A DNA stretch of 36,471 bases from Bacteroidaceae bacterium (lineage in GTDB: Bacteria; Bacteroidota; Bacteroidia; Bacteroidales; Bacteroidaceae): assembly GCA_023227685.1 (NCBI GenBank), contig JALNVG010000002.1, positions 1-36,471 on the forward strand, given 5' to 3'. This document shows, piece by piece, positions 6,988 to 16,808 of this stretch (position 1 is the stretch's first letter; the number at the start of each line of letters is the position of its first letter). The notes beneath the pieces were generated by a model. That model saw only the letters and a list, made by a program, of their open reading frames with translations. It had not been told where the DNA came from and did not search any database. Both the position numbers and the translations under genes were made by a program.

Positions 6988-8562
6988 TTAAAATTCGCTG
7001 GAGAAATGGAATTTTATTTTCTTAAAATCATTCTGTGCCATTTGAAGCACATAATTGGAATCTGCAAGAAAGACATCACGACCATCTCTATCTTTGGCTA
7101 CATATTGATATTTTCTTTTCTTAAACGCATCCAATTCTTCTTTGTCATCACTTTCTATCCAACAAGCCTTATAAAGACTTATCGGCTCCCAACGACAAGA
7201 AGCATTATATTCATTCAGCAAACGATATTGTATTACTTCAAACTGCAACTGACCAACCGTACCGATAATCTTTCTACCGTTAAATTGATTGGTAAACAAC
7301 TGAGCCACACCCTCATCCATCAACTGATCTATACCTTTGGCCAATTGCTTTTGTTTCATCGGGTCAGTATTCTCGATATACTTAAACATCTCAGGAGAAA
7401 AACTGGGTAATCCCCGGAAATGCAGCTCTTCTCCTTCCGTAAGCGTATCACCAATCTTGAAAATTCCATTATCAGGCAAACCAACAATATCTCCGGCATA
7501 AGCCTCATCGACAGTCGTTTTACGTTGAGCCATAAATTGAGTTGGTGAAGAAAAACGCATGAGCTTATTGTAGCGAACATGCAGATATGGAATATTGCGG
7601 ACAAACCTACCCGAACAAACCTTGCAGAAGGCTATACATGAACGGTGATTAGGATCAATATTGGCAGTTATCTTAAAAATAAAACCGGTAAACTTAGGCT
7701 CTTCGGGATCAACTATACGCTCAACCGTTTTTACAGGACGGGGACTTGGAGCTATCTTGACAAAACAGTTCAGCAATTCCTCCACACCGAAATTATTTAA
7801 TGCCGAACCGAAAAATACGGGAGCACATTCGGCCGATTGATATGAGTTCACATCAAATTTGGGATATACACCTTCAATCAGTTCGAGATCATTACGCAAT
7901 TTGTCTGCAAGCGATTTACCGATATGCTTATCTAATTCCTCGGTATGGATATCCACTTCCACTTTCTCTGTCACTACCTGTTTGGAAGGCTGATAAAGAT
8001 CAAGTTTATTTTCATAGATATTATAAACTCCCTTAAAACGTGCTCCTTGATCAATTGGCCATGAAAGAGGTCGAACTTGAATCAATAGCTGATTTTCCAG
8101 TTCGTCAAGTAAATCAAAAGGATCTCTGCCCTCTCTATCCATTTTATTAATGAAAATAATAACTGGCGTATTTCTCATACGACATACTTCCATCAACTTC
8201 AACGTCTGTGCCTCCACACCTTTGGCTCCGTCAATAACAATAATCACACTATCAACTGCCGTTAACGTACGATAAGTATCTTCTGCAAAATCTTTATGTC
8301 CCGGCGTATCAAGGATATTTATCTTATAACCGGCGTAATCAAATTCCATTACGGAAGTAGTAACCGATATACCACGCTGTTTTTCAATATCCATCCAATC
8401 GGATGTTGCCGTCTTCCTGATCTTATGACTTTTAACAGCACCTGCCACTTGTATCTGTCCACCAAACAACAATAACTTCTCCGTTAATGATGTTTTACCT
8501 GCATCCGGATGCGCTACTATGGCAAATGTGCGTCTTCTTTGTATTTCTGAATTTTGTATCAT
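6988..8562 (-). CDS. prfC: Peptide chain release factor 3
   Basis: A 524-residue translational GTPase that removes RF1/RF2 from the ribosome after peptide release. GTPase motifs are all visible: G1 AHPDAGKTS at about 17-25, G3 DTPGHKDF near 85, and G4 NKMDREGRDP near 139. RF3 features such as FGGQIQVAGAVK just after G1 and QRGISVTTSVM (switch I region) separate it from EF-G, as does its shorter length (family about 525-530). It lies 68 bp downstream of the DUF4924 gene on the same strand and may be read from the same transcript, though no signal decides this. Start: ATG at 8562. Confidence 0.95.
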   Translation of the reverse strand: MIQNSEIQRRRTFAIVAHPDAGKTSLTEKLLLFGGQIQVAGAVKSHKIRKTATSDWMDIEKQRGISVTTSVMEFDYAGYKINILDTPGHKDFAEDTYRTLTAVDSVIIVIDGAKGVEAQTLKLMEVCRMRNTPVIIFINKMDREGRDPFDLLDELENQLLIQVRPLSWPIDQGARFKGVYNIYENKLDLYQPSKQVVTEKVEVDIHTEELDKHIGKSLADKLRNDLELIEGVYPKFDVNSYQSAECAPVFFGSALNNFGVEELLNCFVKIAPSPRPVKTVERIVDPEEPKFTGFIFKITANIDPNHRSCIAFCKVCSGRFVRNIPYLHVRYNKLMRFSSPTQFMAQRKTTVDEAYAGDIVGLPDNGIFKIGDTLTEGEELHFRGLPSFSPEMFKYIENTDPMKQKQLAKGIDQLMDEGVAQLFTNQFNGRKIIGTVGQLQFEVIQYRLLNEYNASCRWEPISLYKACWIESDDKEELDAFKKRKYQYVAKDRDGRDVFLADSNYVLQMAQNDFKKIKFHFSSEF

Positions 8563-8630
8563 TCGATAAAAATAATATTTCTATAAAAACTGTAAAAATA
8601 AAAAATCCTCCTTAATATATATGATGCTTT

Positions 8631-9179
8631 TTAATCGTCACCCAATTTCAATTTTCCATGTTTGTCATCATAATAGTATTCGCCCAATATCATAAGAAAC
8701 TCCTTGATGACCTGAATAGCCCTAGAAGTATCTTTACTCACTGCCTTCTTTTGCAAACGCAATAACAATATACCATACATGGCTTCGAAACAAGTTTCTA
8801 TTTCCGGTTCATCTTTGTGCCCGTTTCTTGTACGAAGTTCAACGATAAAAGGCAAAGCCTTAAAATATGCAGCAGAATAAAAGGGGAATTTAGGTGAATT
8901 ACATAATTCATTATGCAAATCGGTAAGATTGATAATTACATTCGTGTTAATTTGGAGATGACCCTTGTCACGCACATTTTCTTCTTCCATCATTGTAATC
9001 AGATTTCCATACCATTCTCGCATTGATGGTTTGTCAACCTCACTGAATTGAGAAATGATAAGAGCTTCAATTTGATCCATATCACAATGATTGGCCCTGA
9101 TAAGATCTTCTTCAGACCACATATATAAAAGGTATTCAACAATACTTTTTTCTTTTAATTGCTGTGCAATTCGATTCAT
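8631..9179 (-). CDS. DUF4924 family protein
   Basis: A 182-residue, mainly helical cytosolic protein with no signal peptide. It fits the Bacteroidetes family DUF4924 in length and in its start MNRIAQQLKEKSIVEYLLYMWSEED (quoted in part). I chose the ATG at 9179 because a purine-rich GAGGAGAG lies just upstream; a longer frame reaching 9287 would overlap the preceding LysE gene by 91 bp and adds a Cys-rich, non-family leader. It follows the LysE-type exporter by 17 bp, so the two form an operon. No catalytic motif is visible. Function is unknown. Confidence 0.82.
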   Translation of the reverse strand: MNRIAQQLKEKSIVEYLLYMWSEEDLIRANHCDMDQIEALIISQFSEVDKPSMREWYGNLITMMEEENVRDKGHLQINTNVIINLTDLHNELCNSPKFPFYSAAYFKALPFIVELRTRNGHKDEPEIETCFEAMYGILLLRLQKKAVSKDTSRAIQVIKEFLMILGEYYYDDKHGKLKLGDD

Positions 9180-9196
9180 TTTTCTCTCCTCAACTA

Positions 9197-9850
9197 CTAA
9201 TAAAGCGATTCTCCCAATAATGTATAAATGACACCTATAATAGAAACAACAATGACAATACTCCCGATTATTCGGTTCAATGTCCAAATGCCACGCAAAT
9301 TAAACCTCCTGCGCACATGATTGACAAAGAATGTAATTGTGAGCCACCAAGCAAGTTCACCAACTATAAGAGCCAAATAGCTCGCTATTTTCTCAAACAA
9401 TAAAACACCTGGTTCAATAAAGGCAAACCGTGCAAAAAGACCTATATATAAAAATATAATAAGCGGATTGGATAATGTAACAAGAAAAGCGGTAATGAAG
9501 TTATGAAAATAAGAACCTTTCTTTAGAGATGTGGGACGGATTGATTTTACAGGATTAGTACGAAATGTATAAATTCCAAAGATAAACAACATAATGCTAC
9601 CAAAAAATTGCAAATAGAAAATGTTCTTATTTATATAATCAAAAACAAAGCTCATACCAAATCCTGTCAACAAGGCATATAATATATCACTCAAACAAGC
9701 ACCGAGCCCTGTTGCCACGCCATACCAGCGCCCCTTATTCAACGTTCTCTGTATGCAAAGGATACCGACAGGTCCCATCGGAGCAGACACAATAACACCT
9801 ATTGCGAATCCCTTAACTAAAATCTCTATTATCGATTGGATATGAATCAT
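9197..9850 (-). CDS. LysE/RhtB-type amino acid exporter
   Basis: A 217-residue inner-membrane protein with about six hydrophobic segments. The family's N-terminal hallmark, SAPMGPVGILCIQRTL at residues 22-37, is intact, followed by GVATGLGACLSDILYAL. Members export amino acids such as lysine, arginine, homoserine or threonine; the substrate here cannot be read from sequence. It is the first gene of a minus-strand unit with the DUF4924 gene and perhaps prfC. No Shine-Dalgarno precedes the ATG, and a GATATTTG box (complement of 9855-9862) lies only 5 bases upstream, so the message may be leaderless or the true promoter lies further back. Confidence 0.88.
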   Translation of the reverse strand: MIHIQSIIEILVKGFAIGVIVSAPMGPVGILCIQRTLNKGRWYGVATGLGACLSDILYALLTGFGMSFVFDYINKNIFYLQFFGSIMLFIFGIYTFRTNPVKSIRPTSLKKGSYFHNFITAFLVTLSNPLIIFLYIGLFARFAFIEPGVLLFEKIASYLALIVGELAWWLTITFFVNHVRRRFNLRGIWTLNRIIGSIVIVVSIIGVIYTLLGESLY

Positions 9851-10032
9851 TTTGCAAATATCGTGTTTTTTTTGGAATCATAACAGAGTGTTAACGTTTT
9901 TTCAATGCTAAAGCTACTTATTAGTAATTTTCACTAAAACATTAACATTATAAGCCTATCATAAAAATGAGAAGCTTTTAAAATTAATCCTTATTTTTAT
10001 CTCATTTTCTTCTGTGCAAGAGCGAAAATATT

Positions 10033-10040
10033 TATCTTTG
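10033..10040 (+). promoter_or_regulatory. Probable Bacteroides-type -7 box of purL
   Basis: TATCTTTG matches the TAnnTTTG consensus. A TCTG at 10011-10014, 18 bases upstream, is a weak match to the -33 TTTG. It would give a leader of about 25-30 bases before the purL ATG at 10073. No PurR-like operator is recognised. Confidence 0.6.
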
Positions 10041-10072
10041 CAGTCAAAAGACAATAAAATCGTAAACAAAAC

Positions 10073-13000
10073 ATGATTCTTTTTTTTAGAACCCCTTCCA
10101 AGAGTGTCATCGCCGTCCAAAGCGAAAAGGCCATCACTCCTGACAATTGCAAGAAACTCTGCTGGCTTTTTGGCGAAGCACAGACAGAAAGTGAAGAAAA
10201 ATTAAAAGGCTATTTCGTCGGTCCTCGCCGCGAGATGATTACTCCATGGAGTACTAACGCTGTAGAGATTACACAAAACATGGCCATAACAGGCATCACT
10301 CGCATCGAAGAATACTTTCCCGTAGATAATGAGGATGCAGATCGCGATCCGATGCTACAAAGAATGTATAAAGGGCTCGATCAATCTATTTTCACGACCA
10401 ACCGCAAACCGGAACCGATAATTCATATCGAGAACCTTGAGGAATACAACGAAAAAGAAGGCCTTGCCTTATCAACCGAAGAAATAGAATATCTAAAAAA
10501 AACAGAAAAGGACTTAGGTCGGCCACTCACCGACTCCGAAGTTTTCGGCTTTGCCCAAATCAATTCAGAACATTGCCGACACAAAATATTCGGCGGCACA
10601 TTTATTATTGACGGTAAAGAACAGGAATCATCACTCTTTCAAATGATCAAAAGAACAACGAAAGAGAATCCCAATAAAATCATCTCGGCCTATAAAGATA
10701 ATGTAGCCTTTGCCGAAGGTCCCGTTATAGAACAATTTGCTCCGGCCGACGGATCAAAGCCTGATTTTTTCAAAATAAAAGATATCAAGAGTGTCATCTC
10801 TTATAAAGCTGAGACACATAATTTTCCAACTACTGTAGAGCCTTTCAACGGTGCCTCTACCGGAACCGGTGGCGAGATACGCGACCGCATGGGTGGTGGC
10901 AAGGGCTCTTGGCCTATCGCCGGAACAGCTGTTTACATGACTTCTTATCCGCGCACCGAAGGTGAACGGGAATGGGAAAAAGTGCTCCCCGTACGCAAAT
11001 GGCTGTATCAGACACCGGAACAGATTCTTATCAAAGCATCCAACGGTGCTTCCGATTTCGGTAACAAATTCGGGCAGCCGCTTATCTGCGGTTCTCTGTT
11101 GACTTTCGAGCATCAGGAAAATAATGAGTCATACGGTTATGATAAAGTAATCATGCTGGCCGGTGGCGTGGGCTACGGCACCGAACGCGACTGCCTGAAA
11201 GGTAAACCTGAAAAGGGAAACAAGATTATCGTACTTGGTGGTGATAATTACCGTATCGGACTGGGAGGTGGTTCCGTATCATCGGTAGATACCGGTCGTT
11301 ACAGCAGCGGCATCGAATTGAACGCCGTTCAACGGGCTAATGCAGAAATGCAGAAACGCGACTTTAACGTAATCCGCTCACTCTGTGAAGAAGATGAAAA
11401 TCCTATTGTTTCTATACACGATCATGGTTCAGCCGGACATGTAAACTGTCTTTCCGAACTGGTAGAAGATTGTGGCGGTCATATCGACATGGCTAAACTA
11501 CCTATCGGAGATAAGACATTATCAGCCAAAGAGATTATAGCCAACGAATCACAAGAACGTATGGGACTTCTCGTTAAGGAAGATTCTTTAGAACATGTGA
11601 AAAAAGTGGCCGAACGCGAACTCGCACCGATGTATGTCGTTGGAGAAACAACCGGCGATCACCGCTTTGTTTTCGAACAAGCTGATGGCGTTTGTCCTTT
11701 CAATTTAGCTGTTGATCAGATGTTCGGTTCTTCGCCAAAGACTTATATGATCGACAAAACTGTTGTACGCCACTACAAAATGCCGGTTTTCGATACCGAA
11801 AAAGTACAAGAATATCTTAAGAATGTTCTGCAATTGGAAGCTGTGGCATGCAAAGATTGGTTGACAAGCAAAGTGGATAGATCAGTCACCGGAAAAGTTG
11901 CCCGCCAACAATGTGTAGGTAAACTGCAATTGCCATTAAGTGATTGTGGCGTAGTTGCTTTGGATTATCGTGGAGAAAAAGGTATAGCCACGGCATTAGG
12001 ACATGCTCCGCAAGCAGGACTTGCAGATCCGGCCGTTGGTTCCATACTTGCCGTATCGGAAGCCTTGACCAATATTGTATGGGCACCTATGGCTGAGGGC
12101 CTTGACAGCGTTTCACTTTCGGCTAATTGGATGTGGCCCTGCCGTTCGCAAGAAGGTGAAGATACACGTTTGTATGCCGGCGTAAAAGCATTAAGCGATT
12201 TCTGCTGTGAATTACAAATCAATGTACCTACCGGCAAAGATTCTCTCTCTTTAACCCAAAAATACCCGAATGGTGAAAAAATAATCTCTCCGGGAACGGT
12301 TATCGTATCTGCCGGAGGCGAAGTGTCCGATATTAAAAAAGTCGTTTCGCCGGTATTGGTCAACAATAAAGATACCTCACTTTATCATATAGACTTCAGT
12401 TTTGACAATTTGAAACTTGGCGGTTCTGCTTTTGCTCAATCATTGGGATGCGTAGGTGATGATATTCCTTGCACTAAGAATCCTGAATACTTCCGCGACG
12501 CATTTCTTGCTATTCAAAAAATGGTTGACAAGGGTATTATCCTTGCCGGACATGATATCTCGGCCGGTGGTTTAATCACTACCTTACTTGAGATGTGCTT
12601 TGCAAATACGGAAGGCGGTCTGGATATTAATCTGGATAAGATTTCAGAAGAAAACATCATCAATATTCTATTTGCTGAGAACCCCGGCGTTGTAATTCAA
12701 GTAGACAACAAGCATACGGAAGAAGTTAAAAAGATTTTCAGCGATGTAGGCATTGGTTATATCAAATTGGGTAAACCCGTCAATGAACGCAAGATCAAAG
12801 TTACGAAACTTCAAAAATCTTATCACTTCGATATTGATGAACTACGAGATGTATGGTATAAATCGTCTTTCATGTTGGATAAGAAACAATCGATGAATGG
12901 CTGTGCTGAAGCCCGTTATGAGAATTACAAGAAACAGCCGCTCAACATTAACTTTTTGCCTGGCTTCAAAGGTAAAATCTCTGCTTATGGTATTTCCCCC

Positions 13001-13774
13001 GACCGCAATAAACCTTCGGGCATACGTGCAGCAGTCATACGTGCCAAAGGTACAAATGGCGAACGAGAAATGGCTTACTCTCTATATCTGGCAGGATTCG
13101 ACGTAAAAGATGTCACAATGACGGATTTAATTAGTGGCCGCGAAACCCTTGAAGAAGTGAACATGATTGTCTTCTGCGGTGGTTTTTCAAATTCGGATGT
13201 ACTCGGTTCAGCCAAAGGTTGGGCAGGAGGATTCTTGTTTAATCCAAAAGCAAAAGAAGCTCTTGATAAGTTCTATGCCCGCAAAGATACCCTTTCGTTG
13301 GGTATCTGTAACGGCTGCCAGCTGATGATTGAACTAGGTTTGATTAATCCAAGCTACGAAAAAAGAACAAAAATGCTTCATAACGATTCACACAAGTTTG
13401 AATCGGCTTTTGTCGGAGTCAATATTCCTGAGAACAAGAGTGTGATGCTGAGTTCGTTGAGTGGAAGTAAGCTGGGCATTTGGATAGCACACGGAGAAGG
13501 TAAATTTGCATTGCCTTACGATAAGGATAAATACAACATTGTTGCACAATATTCTTATGAAGAATATCCGGGCAACCCCAACGGATCTGATTATGGCATA
13601 GCCGGAATAGTAAGCGATAACGGACGCCATCTGGCTATGATGCCCCATCCTGAACGTGCCATCTTTCCTTGGCAAAATGCTTATTACCCATCTGAGAGGA
13701 TCAATAATGATCAAGTGACACCTTGGATAGAAGCATTTGTCAATGCCCGTAAATGGATAGAAAAAACAAAATAA
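10073..13774 (+). CDS. purL: Phosphoribosylformylglycinamidine synthase, large single-chain form
   Basis: A 1233-residue enzyme of purine synthesis that turns FGAR, glutamine and ATP into FGAM. It is the long proteobacterial/eukaryotic-type chain with the glutaminase domain fused at the C-terminus, as is usual in Bacteroides, rather than the separate PurS/PurL/PurQ set. Visible landmarks: NSEHCRHKIF near 168, AETHNFPTTVEPFNGASTG near 246, SNGASDFGNKFGQPL near 324, and the glutaminase nucleophile Cys at about 1079 (LGICNGCQLM) with the catalytic His at about 1192 (MMPHPERA). It is transcribed alone, with its own promoter and a terminator at 13825-13886. Confidence 0.97.
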   Translation: MILFFRTPSKSVIAVQSEKAITPDNCKKLCWLFGEAQTESEEKLKGYFVGPRREMITPWSTNAVEITQNMAITGITRIEEYFPVDNEDADRDPMLQRMYKGLDQSIFTTNRKPEPIIHIENLEEYNEKEGLALSTEEIEYLKKTEKDLGRPLTDSEVFGFAQINSEHCRHKIFGGTFIIDGKEQESSLFQMIKRTTKENPNKIISAYKDNVAFAEGPVIEQFAPADGSKPDFFKIKDIKSVISYKAETHNFPTTVEPFNGASTGTGGEIRDRMGGGKGSWPIAGTAVYMTSYPRTEGEREWEKVLPVRKWLYQTPEQILIKASNGASDFGNKFGQPLICGSLLTFEHQENNESYGYDKVIMLAGGVGYGTERDCLKGKPEKGNKIIVLGGDNYRIGLGGGSVSSVDTGRYSSGIELNAVQRANAEMQKRDFNVIRSLCEEDENPIVSIHDHGSAGHVNCLSELVEDCGGHIDMAKLPIGDKTLSAKEIIANESQERMGLLVKEDSLEHVKKVAERELAPMYVVGETTGDHRFVFEQADGVCPFNLAVDQMFGSSPKTYMIDKTVVRHYKMPVFDTEKVQEYLKNVLQLEAVACKDWLTSKVDRSVTGKVARQQCVGKLQLPLSDCGVVALDYRGEKGIATALGHAPQAGLADPAVGSILAVSEALTNIVWAPMAEGLDSVSLSANWMWPCRSQEGEDTRLYAGVKALSDFCCELQINVPTGKDSLSLTQKYPNGEKIISPGTVIVSAGGEVSDIKKVVSPVLVNNKDTSLYHIDFSFDNLKLGGSAFAQSLGCVGDDIPCTKNPEYFRDAFLAIQKMVDKGIILAGHDISAGGLITTLLEMCFANTEGGLDINLDKISEENIINILFAENPGVVIQVDNKHTEEVKKIFSDVGIGYIKLGKPVNERKIKVTKLQKSYHFDIDELRDVWYKSSFMLDKKQSMNGCAEARYENYKKQPLNINFLPGFKGKISAYGISPDRNKPSGIRAAVIRAKGTNGEREMAYSLYLAGFDVKDVTMTDLISGRETLEEVNMIVFCGGFSNSDVLGSAKGWAGGFLFNPKAKEALDKFYARKDTLSLGICNGCQLMIELGLINPSYEKRTKMLHNDSHKFESAFVGVNIPENKSVMLSSLSGSKLGIWIAHGEGKFALPYDKDKYNIVAQYSYEEYPGNPNGSDYGIAGIVSDNGRHLAMMPHPERAIFPWQNAYYPSERINNDQVTPWIEAFVNARKWIEKTK

Positions 13775-13824
13775 CAGTGAATATTCTTCTAAAAAAGGAT
13801 ATAACTTAAAACAACCCTAATGAT

Positions 13825-13886
13825 ACGAATAACACAGAAGATGCAACTGAAAAAATCAGAGAGTCTTCATGTTATTCGTTTTTTTA
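13825..13886 (+). terminator. Intrinsic terminator after purL
   Basis: ACGAATAACA (13825-13834) pairs perfectly with TGTTATTCGT ending at 13879, extended by an inner AGAAGA/TCTTC stem with a bulge, then a run of seven or more T. The hairpin ends only about 10-17 bases before the start of the next gene. Confidence 0.82.
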
Positions 13887-13896
13887 TTTTAAGGAT

Positions 13897-14490
13897 ATGA
13901 TATACTTAAAATTGTTCTGTATTTTTTTCAAAATAGGAGCTTTCACTCTTGGTGGAGGTTATGCTATGATTCCAATTATTGAGAACGAAATCGTAACTAA
14001 AAAGAAATGGATCTCTCCGGAAGATTTTGTCGACTTGCTGGCCATCGCTCAATCACTACCGGGCGTATTGGCTGTCAATATTTCTATTTTTGTAGGTTAT
14101 AAATTAAAGGGACTACGCGGTAGTATTGTCACTACTTTCGGAGTAATTATTCCTTCTTTCACTATCATTCTGGCTATTGCTCTTTTCTTTCATAACTTCA
14201 AAGATAATCCGATTGTTGAACGAATATTCAAGGGCATTCGTCCAGCCGTTGTTGCCTTGATTGCTGCTCCGGTCTTCTCTTTAGCCAAATCTACTCATAT
14301 CAATAGATACACTGCCTGGATACCGATCGTATGTGCACTGCTTATATGGCTATTAGGCTTTTCACCGATATGGATTATCATCGGAGCCGGTCTGGGAGGT
14401 TATCTGTGGGGAAGATATAAGGGCAAATTTATAAAAGCTAAAACGGATATAAAAAACAAAAATGATACAAAAGATAAAAATGACGACTAA
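13897..14490 (+). CDS. CHR (chromate-type) transporter half, first of a pair
   Basis: A 197-residue membrane protein of the short-chain CHR family, in which two half-size proteins act together as one antiporter. The N-terminal hallmark FTLGGGYAMIPIIENE (residues 16-31) and the SLPGVLAVNISIFVGY stretch (about 52-68) are clear, followed by hydrophobic segments to about 170. The tail after residue 175 is unusually charged (KTDIKNKNDTKDKNDD), probably a cytosolic extension. An AAGGAT precedes the ATG by one base. The second half lies 63 bp downstream. CHR proteins can export chromate, but the native substrate in anaerobes is unclear, so a chrA name is not given. Confidence 0.88.
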   Translation: MIYLKLFCIFFKIGAFTLGGGYAMIPIIENEIVTKKKWISPEDFVDLLAIAQSLPGVLAVNISIFVGYKLKGLRGSIVTTFGVIIPSFTIILAIALFFHNFKDNPIVERIFKGIRPAVVALIAAPVFSLAKSTHINRYTAWIPIVCALLIWLLGFSPIWIIIGAGLGGYLWGRYKGKFIKAKTDIKNKNDTKDKNDD

Positions 14491-14553
14491 TCATAAGAAT
14501 ATCTGCAATAGAACTAAAAGTGGAGAAAAATAAATCACTAATAAGAAAAAATC

Positions 14554-15105
14554 ATGTTATTATACCTGCAATTATTTTATACATTCTTTAAAATCGGATT
14601 ATTTGGCTTCGGAGGTGGGTATGCCATGCTGTCACTGATACAAGGCGAAGTCGTAATGAGATACGGCTGGCTAAGCACTAAAGAATTTACGGATATTGTG
14701 GCCATTAGCCAAACAACACCAGGCCCTATAGGCATAAACGCAGCCACCTATGTGGGATATACGGCTACAAAAAGCATATGGGGAGCAGTGACGGCAACCG
14801 GGGCTGTAATCTTACCTTCATTCATACTCATGTTATGGATCAGCAAATTTTTGATACGTCATCGCAATAATCCCGTTATCGAATCAATTTTCAAAGGTCT
14901 TCGACCCGCAGTTGTAGGGCTCATCGCATCAGCTGCACTGATGCTCATGAATACGGAAAATTTCAGCTCACCCCAAACAGATATGTATTCATTCATACTT
15001 AGCATTCTATTCTTTGTCGCTGCTTTTGTTGCTACAAAAGTTTATAAAGTCAACCCCATATATATGATTTTGATTTGCGGAGCAGCCGGATACTTTTGTT
15101 TCTAA
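14554..15105 (+). CDS. CHR (chromate-type) transporter half, second of a pair
   Basis: A 183-residue membrane protein homologous to the gene before it, with FGFGGGYAMLSLIQGE (residues 17-32) and TTPGPIGINAATYVGY (about 53-69) in the same places. The shared positions of FKGLRPAVVGLIA and FKGIRPAVVALIA show the two halves arose by duplication. It lacks the charged tail of its partner. Together they would form the full transporter in the inner membrane. It ends 25 bp from the convergent GHL10 gene. Confidence 0.88.
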   Translation: MLLYLQLFYTFFKIGLFGFGGGYAMLSLIQGEVVMRYGWLSTKEFTDIVAISQTTPGPIGINAATYVGYTATKSIWGAVTATGAVILPSFILMLWISKFLIRHRNNPVIESIFKGLRPAVVGLIASAALMLMNTENFSSPQTDMYSFILSILFFVAAFVATKVYKVNPIYMILICGAAGYFCF

Positions 15106-15130
15106 ATAATTAGTATTTTAGAAAAGAATT

Positions 15131-16636
15131 CTATAGTTTAACCTTTTCAGATACCACCTTGGACTCATTGTGTAAACGATCGAGTGAAGTGACAATGTAT
15201 CGGTATTTCGTTTTCCCATCCTGATAAGGAAGTTTGCAAGATGTCATATTTGTAATCTTCACAATATGTGAAGGATCATCCAGATCGACATGTTCATGAT
15301 TAGCAAAACGATAGACAACATATTGTACCGCTTTATCCATTTCTGTTTTGGCTTTCGGAGCAGCCCAGAAAAGCATCAATCCATCTGAAGTCCATACATC
15401 TTTCAACTTTTTCACCTTCTTTGGCGATTTCTTGTCCATGAACCTAAAAGCCGGAACAATAGCCGGATACTTGAAATAAGTTTGTGTCAAAGCATCACGA
15501 TAATGCCCTACATTATCTTCTACAACCTGAGCATACCACTGGCAACTTCCACCTATAGTTTGATAAGCCCGTTCCAAAGCCATCTTCCGTGGAAGTTGAT
15601 TTATAGAAGGATTTTCAGGATCAGCAAATTCAATTGTATTCATCACCGACTGTCCGATAAATAACGGACACCCTTCAGTATGCTTCGCCCACCAGTCAAT
15701 CAAAGTAGCATAATCAGCCACCGGATGTCCGATTTGCCAATAGAGCTGCGGAATATTATAATCTATCCAACCTTTACGCTCCCAAAGCAACACATCGGCA
15801 TAAAGGTCGTCGTAACATTGCAAACCTTTTGTACGACTTCCCAGAGGATCAGTCCGTTGGTTACGATAAATACCGAAAGGACTCACCCCGAATTTAACCC
15901 AAGGTTTAAGTTTTCTAACCGTATTGTGTATCCCCTCGATCAACGAATCAACGTTAGCACGCCTCCAATCATTCTCATTCTGAAAAGCCTTACCATACCG
16001 AGCATATGCAATAGCATCGTCCAGCACCTTACCACTAACAGGATATGGATAAAAATAATCATCCATGTGAATAGCATCAACATCATAACGACTCACAATA
16101 TCAGAAATTACTTTATATATATAATTCCTACATGCCGGCAACCCGGGATTAAAAAACATTTGGTCACCATAAGTAAGAAACCATTCGGGATGTTTATAAT
16201 AAATATGATTCGAAGCAAGCTGATGGCCCAAAGTCGTTTTTACCCGATAAGGATTAATCCATGCATGAAATTCCATACCGCGCTCATGACAAGCATCAAT
16301 CATAAACTGCATCGGATCCCAATACGGTTGCGGCACCTTTCCCTGAACGCCGGTTAAAAAAAGACTCCAAGGTTCTATTTTCGAATTATATAAAGCATCA
16401 GCCTCAGGCCTGACTTGAAAAATAATCGCATTGAATCCGGCTTTCTGCAACACATCCAACTGCCGAATCAGTCTATATTTAATCGTATCTGTTGGAACAC
16501 CACGAAATTGCCCGTTGACGGTTTGTATCCAAACACCCCGAAATTCACGTTTCGGATTCAACACTACAGATTGGGCAGAAGCACTCCACACTACTAAAAG
16601 AAGTAACAAAGAAAGATAATTTTTCAGATTTTTCAT
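15131..16636 (-). CDS. Exported GHL10-type glycosidase-like protein (first paralogue)
   Basis: About 501 residues from the ATG at 16636. I prefer this start (MKNLKNYLSLLLLLVVW) because it opens a normal signal peptide ending near SASAQ; ATGs at 16639 and 16654 are possible. The mature protein begins with the GHL10 motif REFRGVWIQTV, then FNAIIFQVRPEADALY, CHERGMEFHAWINPYR, and DVDAIHMDDYFYP, whose Asp residues are the likely active-site set on a TIM barrel. The C-terminal 100 residues look like a fibronectin type III-type sandwich (VQYVVYRF, KYRYIVTSLDRLHNESKV). Members act on cell-envelope or plant glycans; the substrate here is unknown. A related gene lies at 21434-22951. Confidence 0.88.
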   Translation of the reverse strand: MKNLKNYLSLLLLLVVWSASAQSVVLNPKREFRGVWIQTVNGQFRGVPTDTIKYRLIRQLDVLQKAGFNAIIFQVRPEADALYNSKIEPWSLFLTGVQGKVPQPYWDPMQFMIDACHERGMEFHAWINPYRVKTTLGHQLASNHIYYKHPEWFLTYGDQMFFNPGLPACRNYIYKVISDIVSRYDVDAIHMDDYFYPYPVSGKVLDDAIAYARYGKAFQNENDWRRANVDSLIEGIHNTVRKLKPWVKFGVSPFGIYRNQRTDPLGSRTKGLQCYDDLYADVLLWERKGWIDYNIPQLYWQIGHPVADYATLIDWWAKHTEGCPLFIGQSVMNTIEFADPENPSINQLPRKMALERAYQTIGGSCQWYAQVVEDNVGHYRDALTQTYFKYPAIVPAFRFMDKKSPKKVKKLKDVWTSDGLMLFWAAPKAKTEMDKAVQYVVYRFANHEHVDLDDPSHIVKITNMTSCKLPYQDGKTKYRYIVTSLDRLHNESKVVSEKVKL

Positions 16637-16691
16637 CATAACAACATCTATCAAAATTCGTTTTTAATTATATAGACATAGACTTCAGAAA

Positions 16692-16721
16692 CAAAAGTAC
16701 GAAAAAGATTTTATTGACAAA
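16692..16721 (-). promoter_or_regulatory. Probable promoter of the GHL10 gene
   Basis: Read on the minus strand, a TTTG (complement of 16718-16721) is followed after 18 bases by TACTTTTG (complement of 16692-16699), a full TAnnTTTG match. It lies about 55 bases before the chosen start. Confidence 0.55.
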
Positions 16722-16808
16722 CTATAATGAATCGCTTATCTGTTATCGCAGCCAATACTTTTTAAAAAGATACACATTCGCTTATCATTCATTTGTCAAA
16801 AAAATCAC

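Noticed and set aside
7006..7410. Plus-strand 134-residue frame opposite prfC
   Set aside because: It is antisense to a well-conserved gene, has no family features and no promoter or ribosome site.
8631..9287. Longer DUF4924 protein starting at 9287
   Set aside because: It would overlap the LysE gene by 91 bp, and the added leader is Cys-rich and unlike the family; the ATG at 9179 has a purine-rich site upstream.
15106..15130. TAGAA/TTCTA pair as a shared terminator of the CHR and GHL10 genes
   Set aside because: Only 5 bp of A/T-rich stem; too weak to call.
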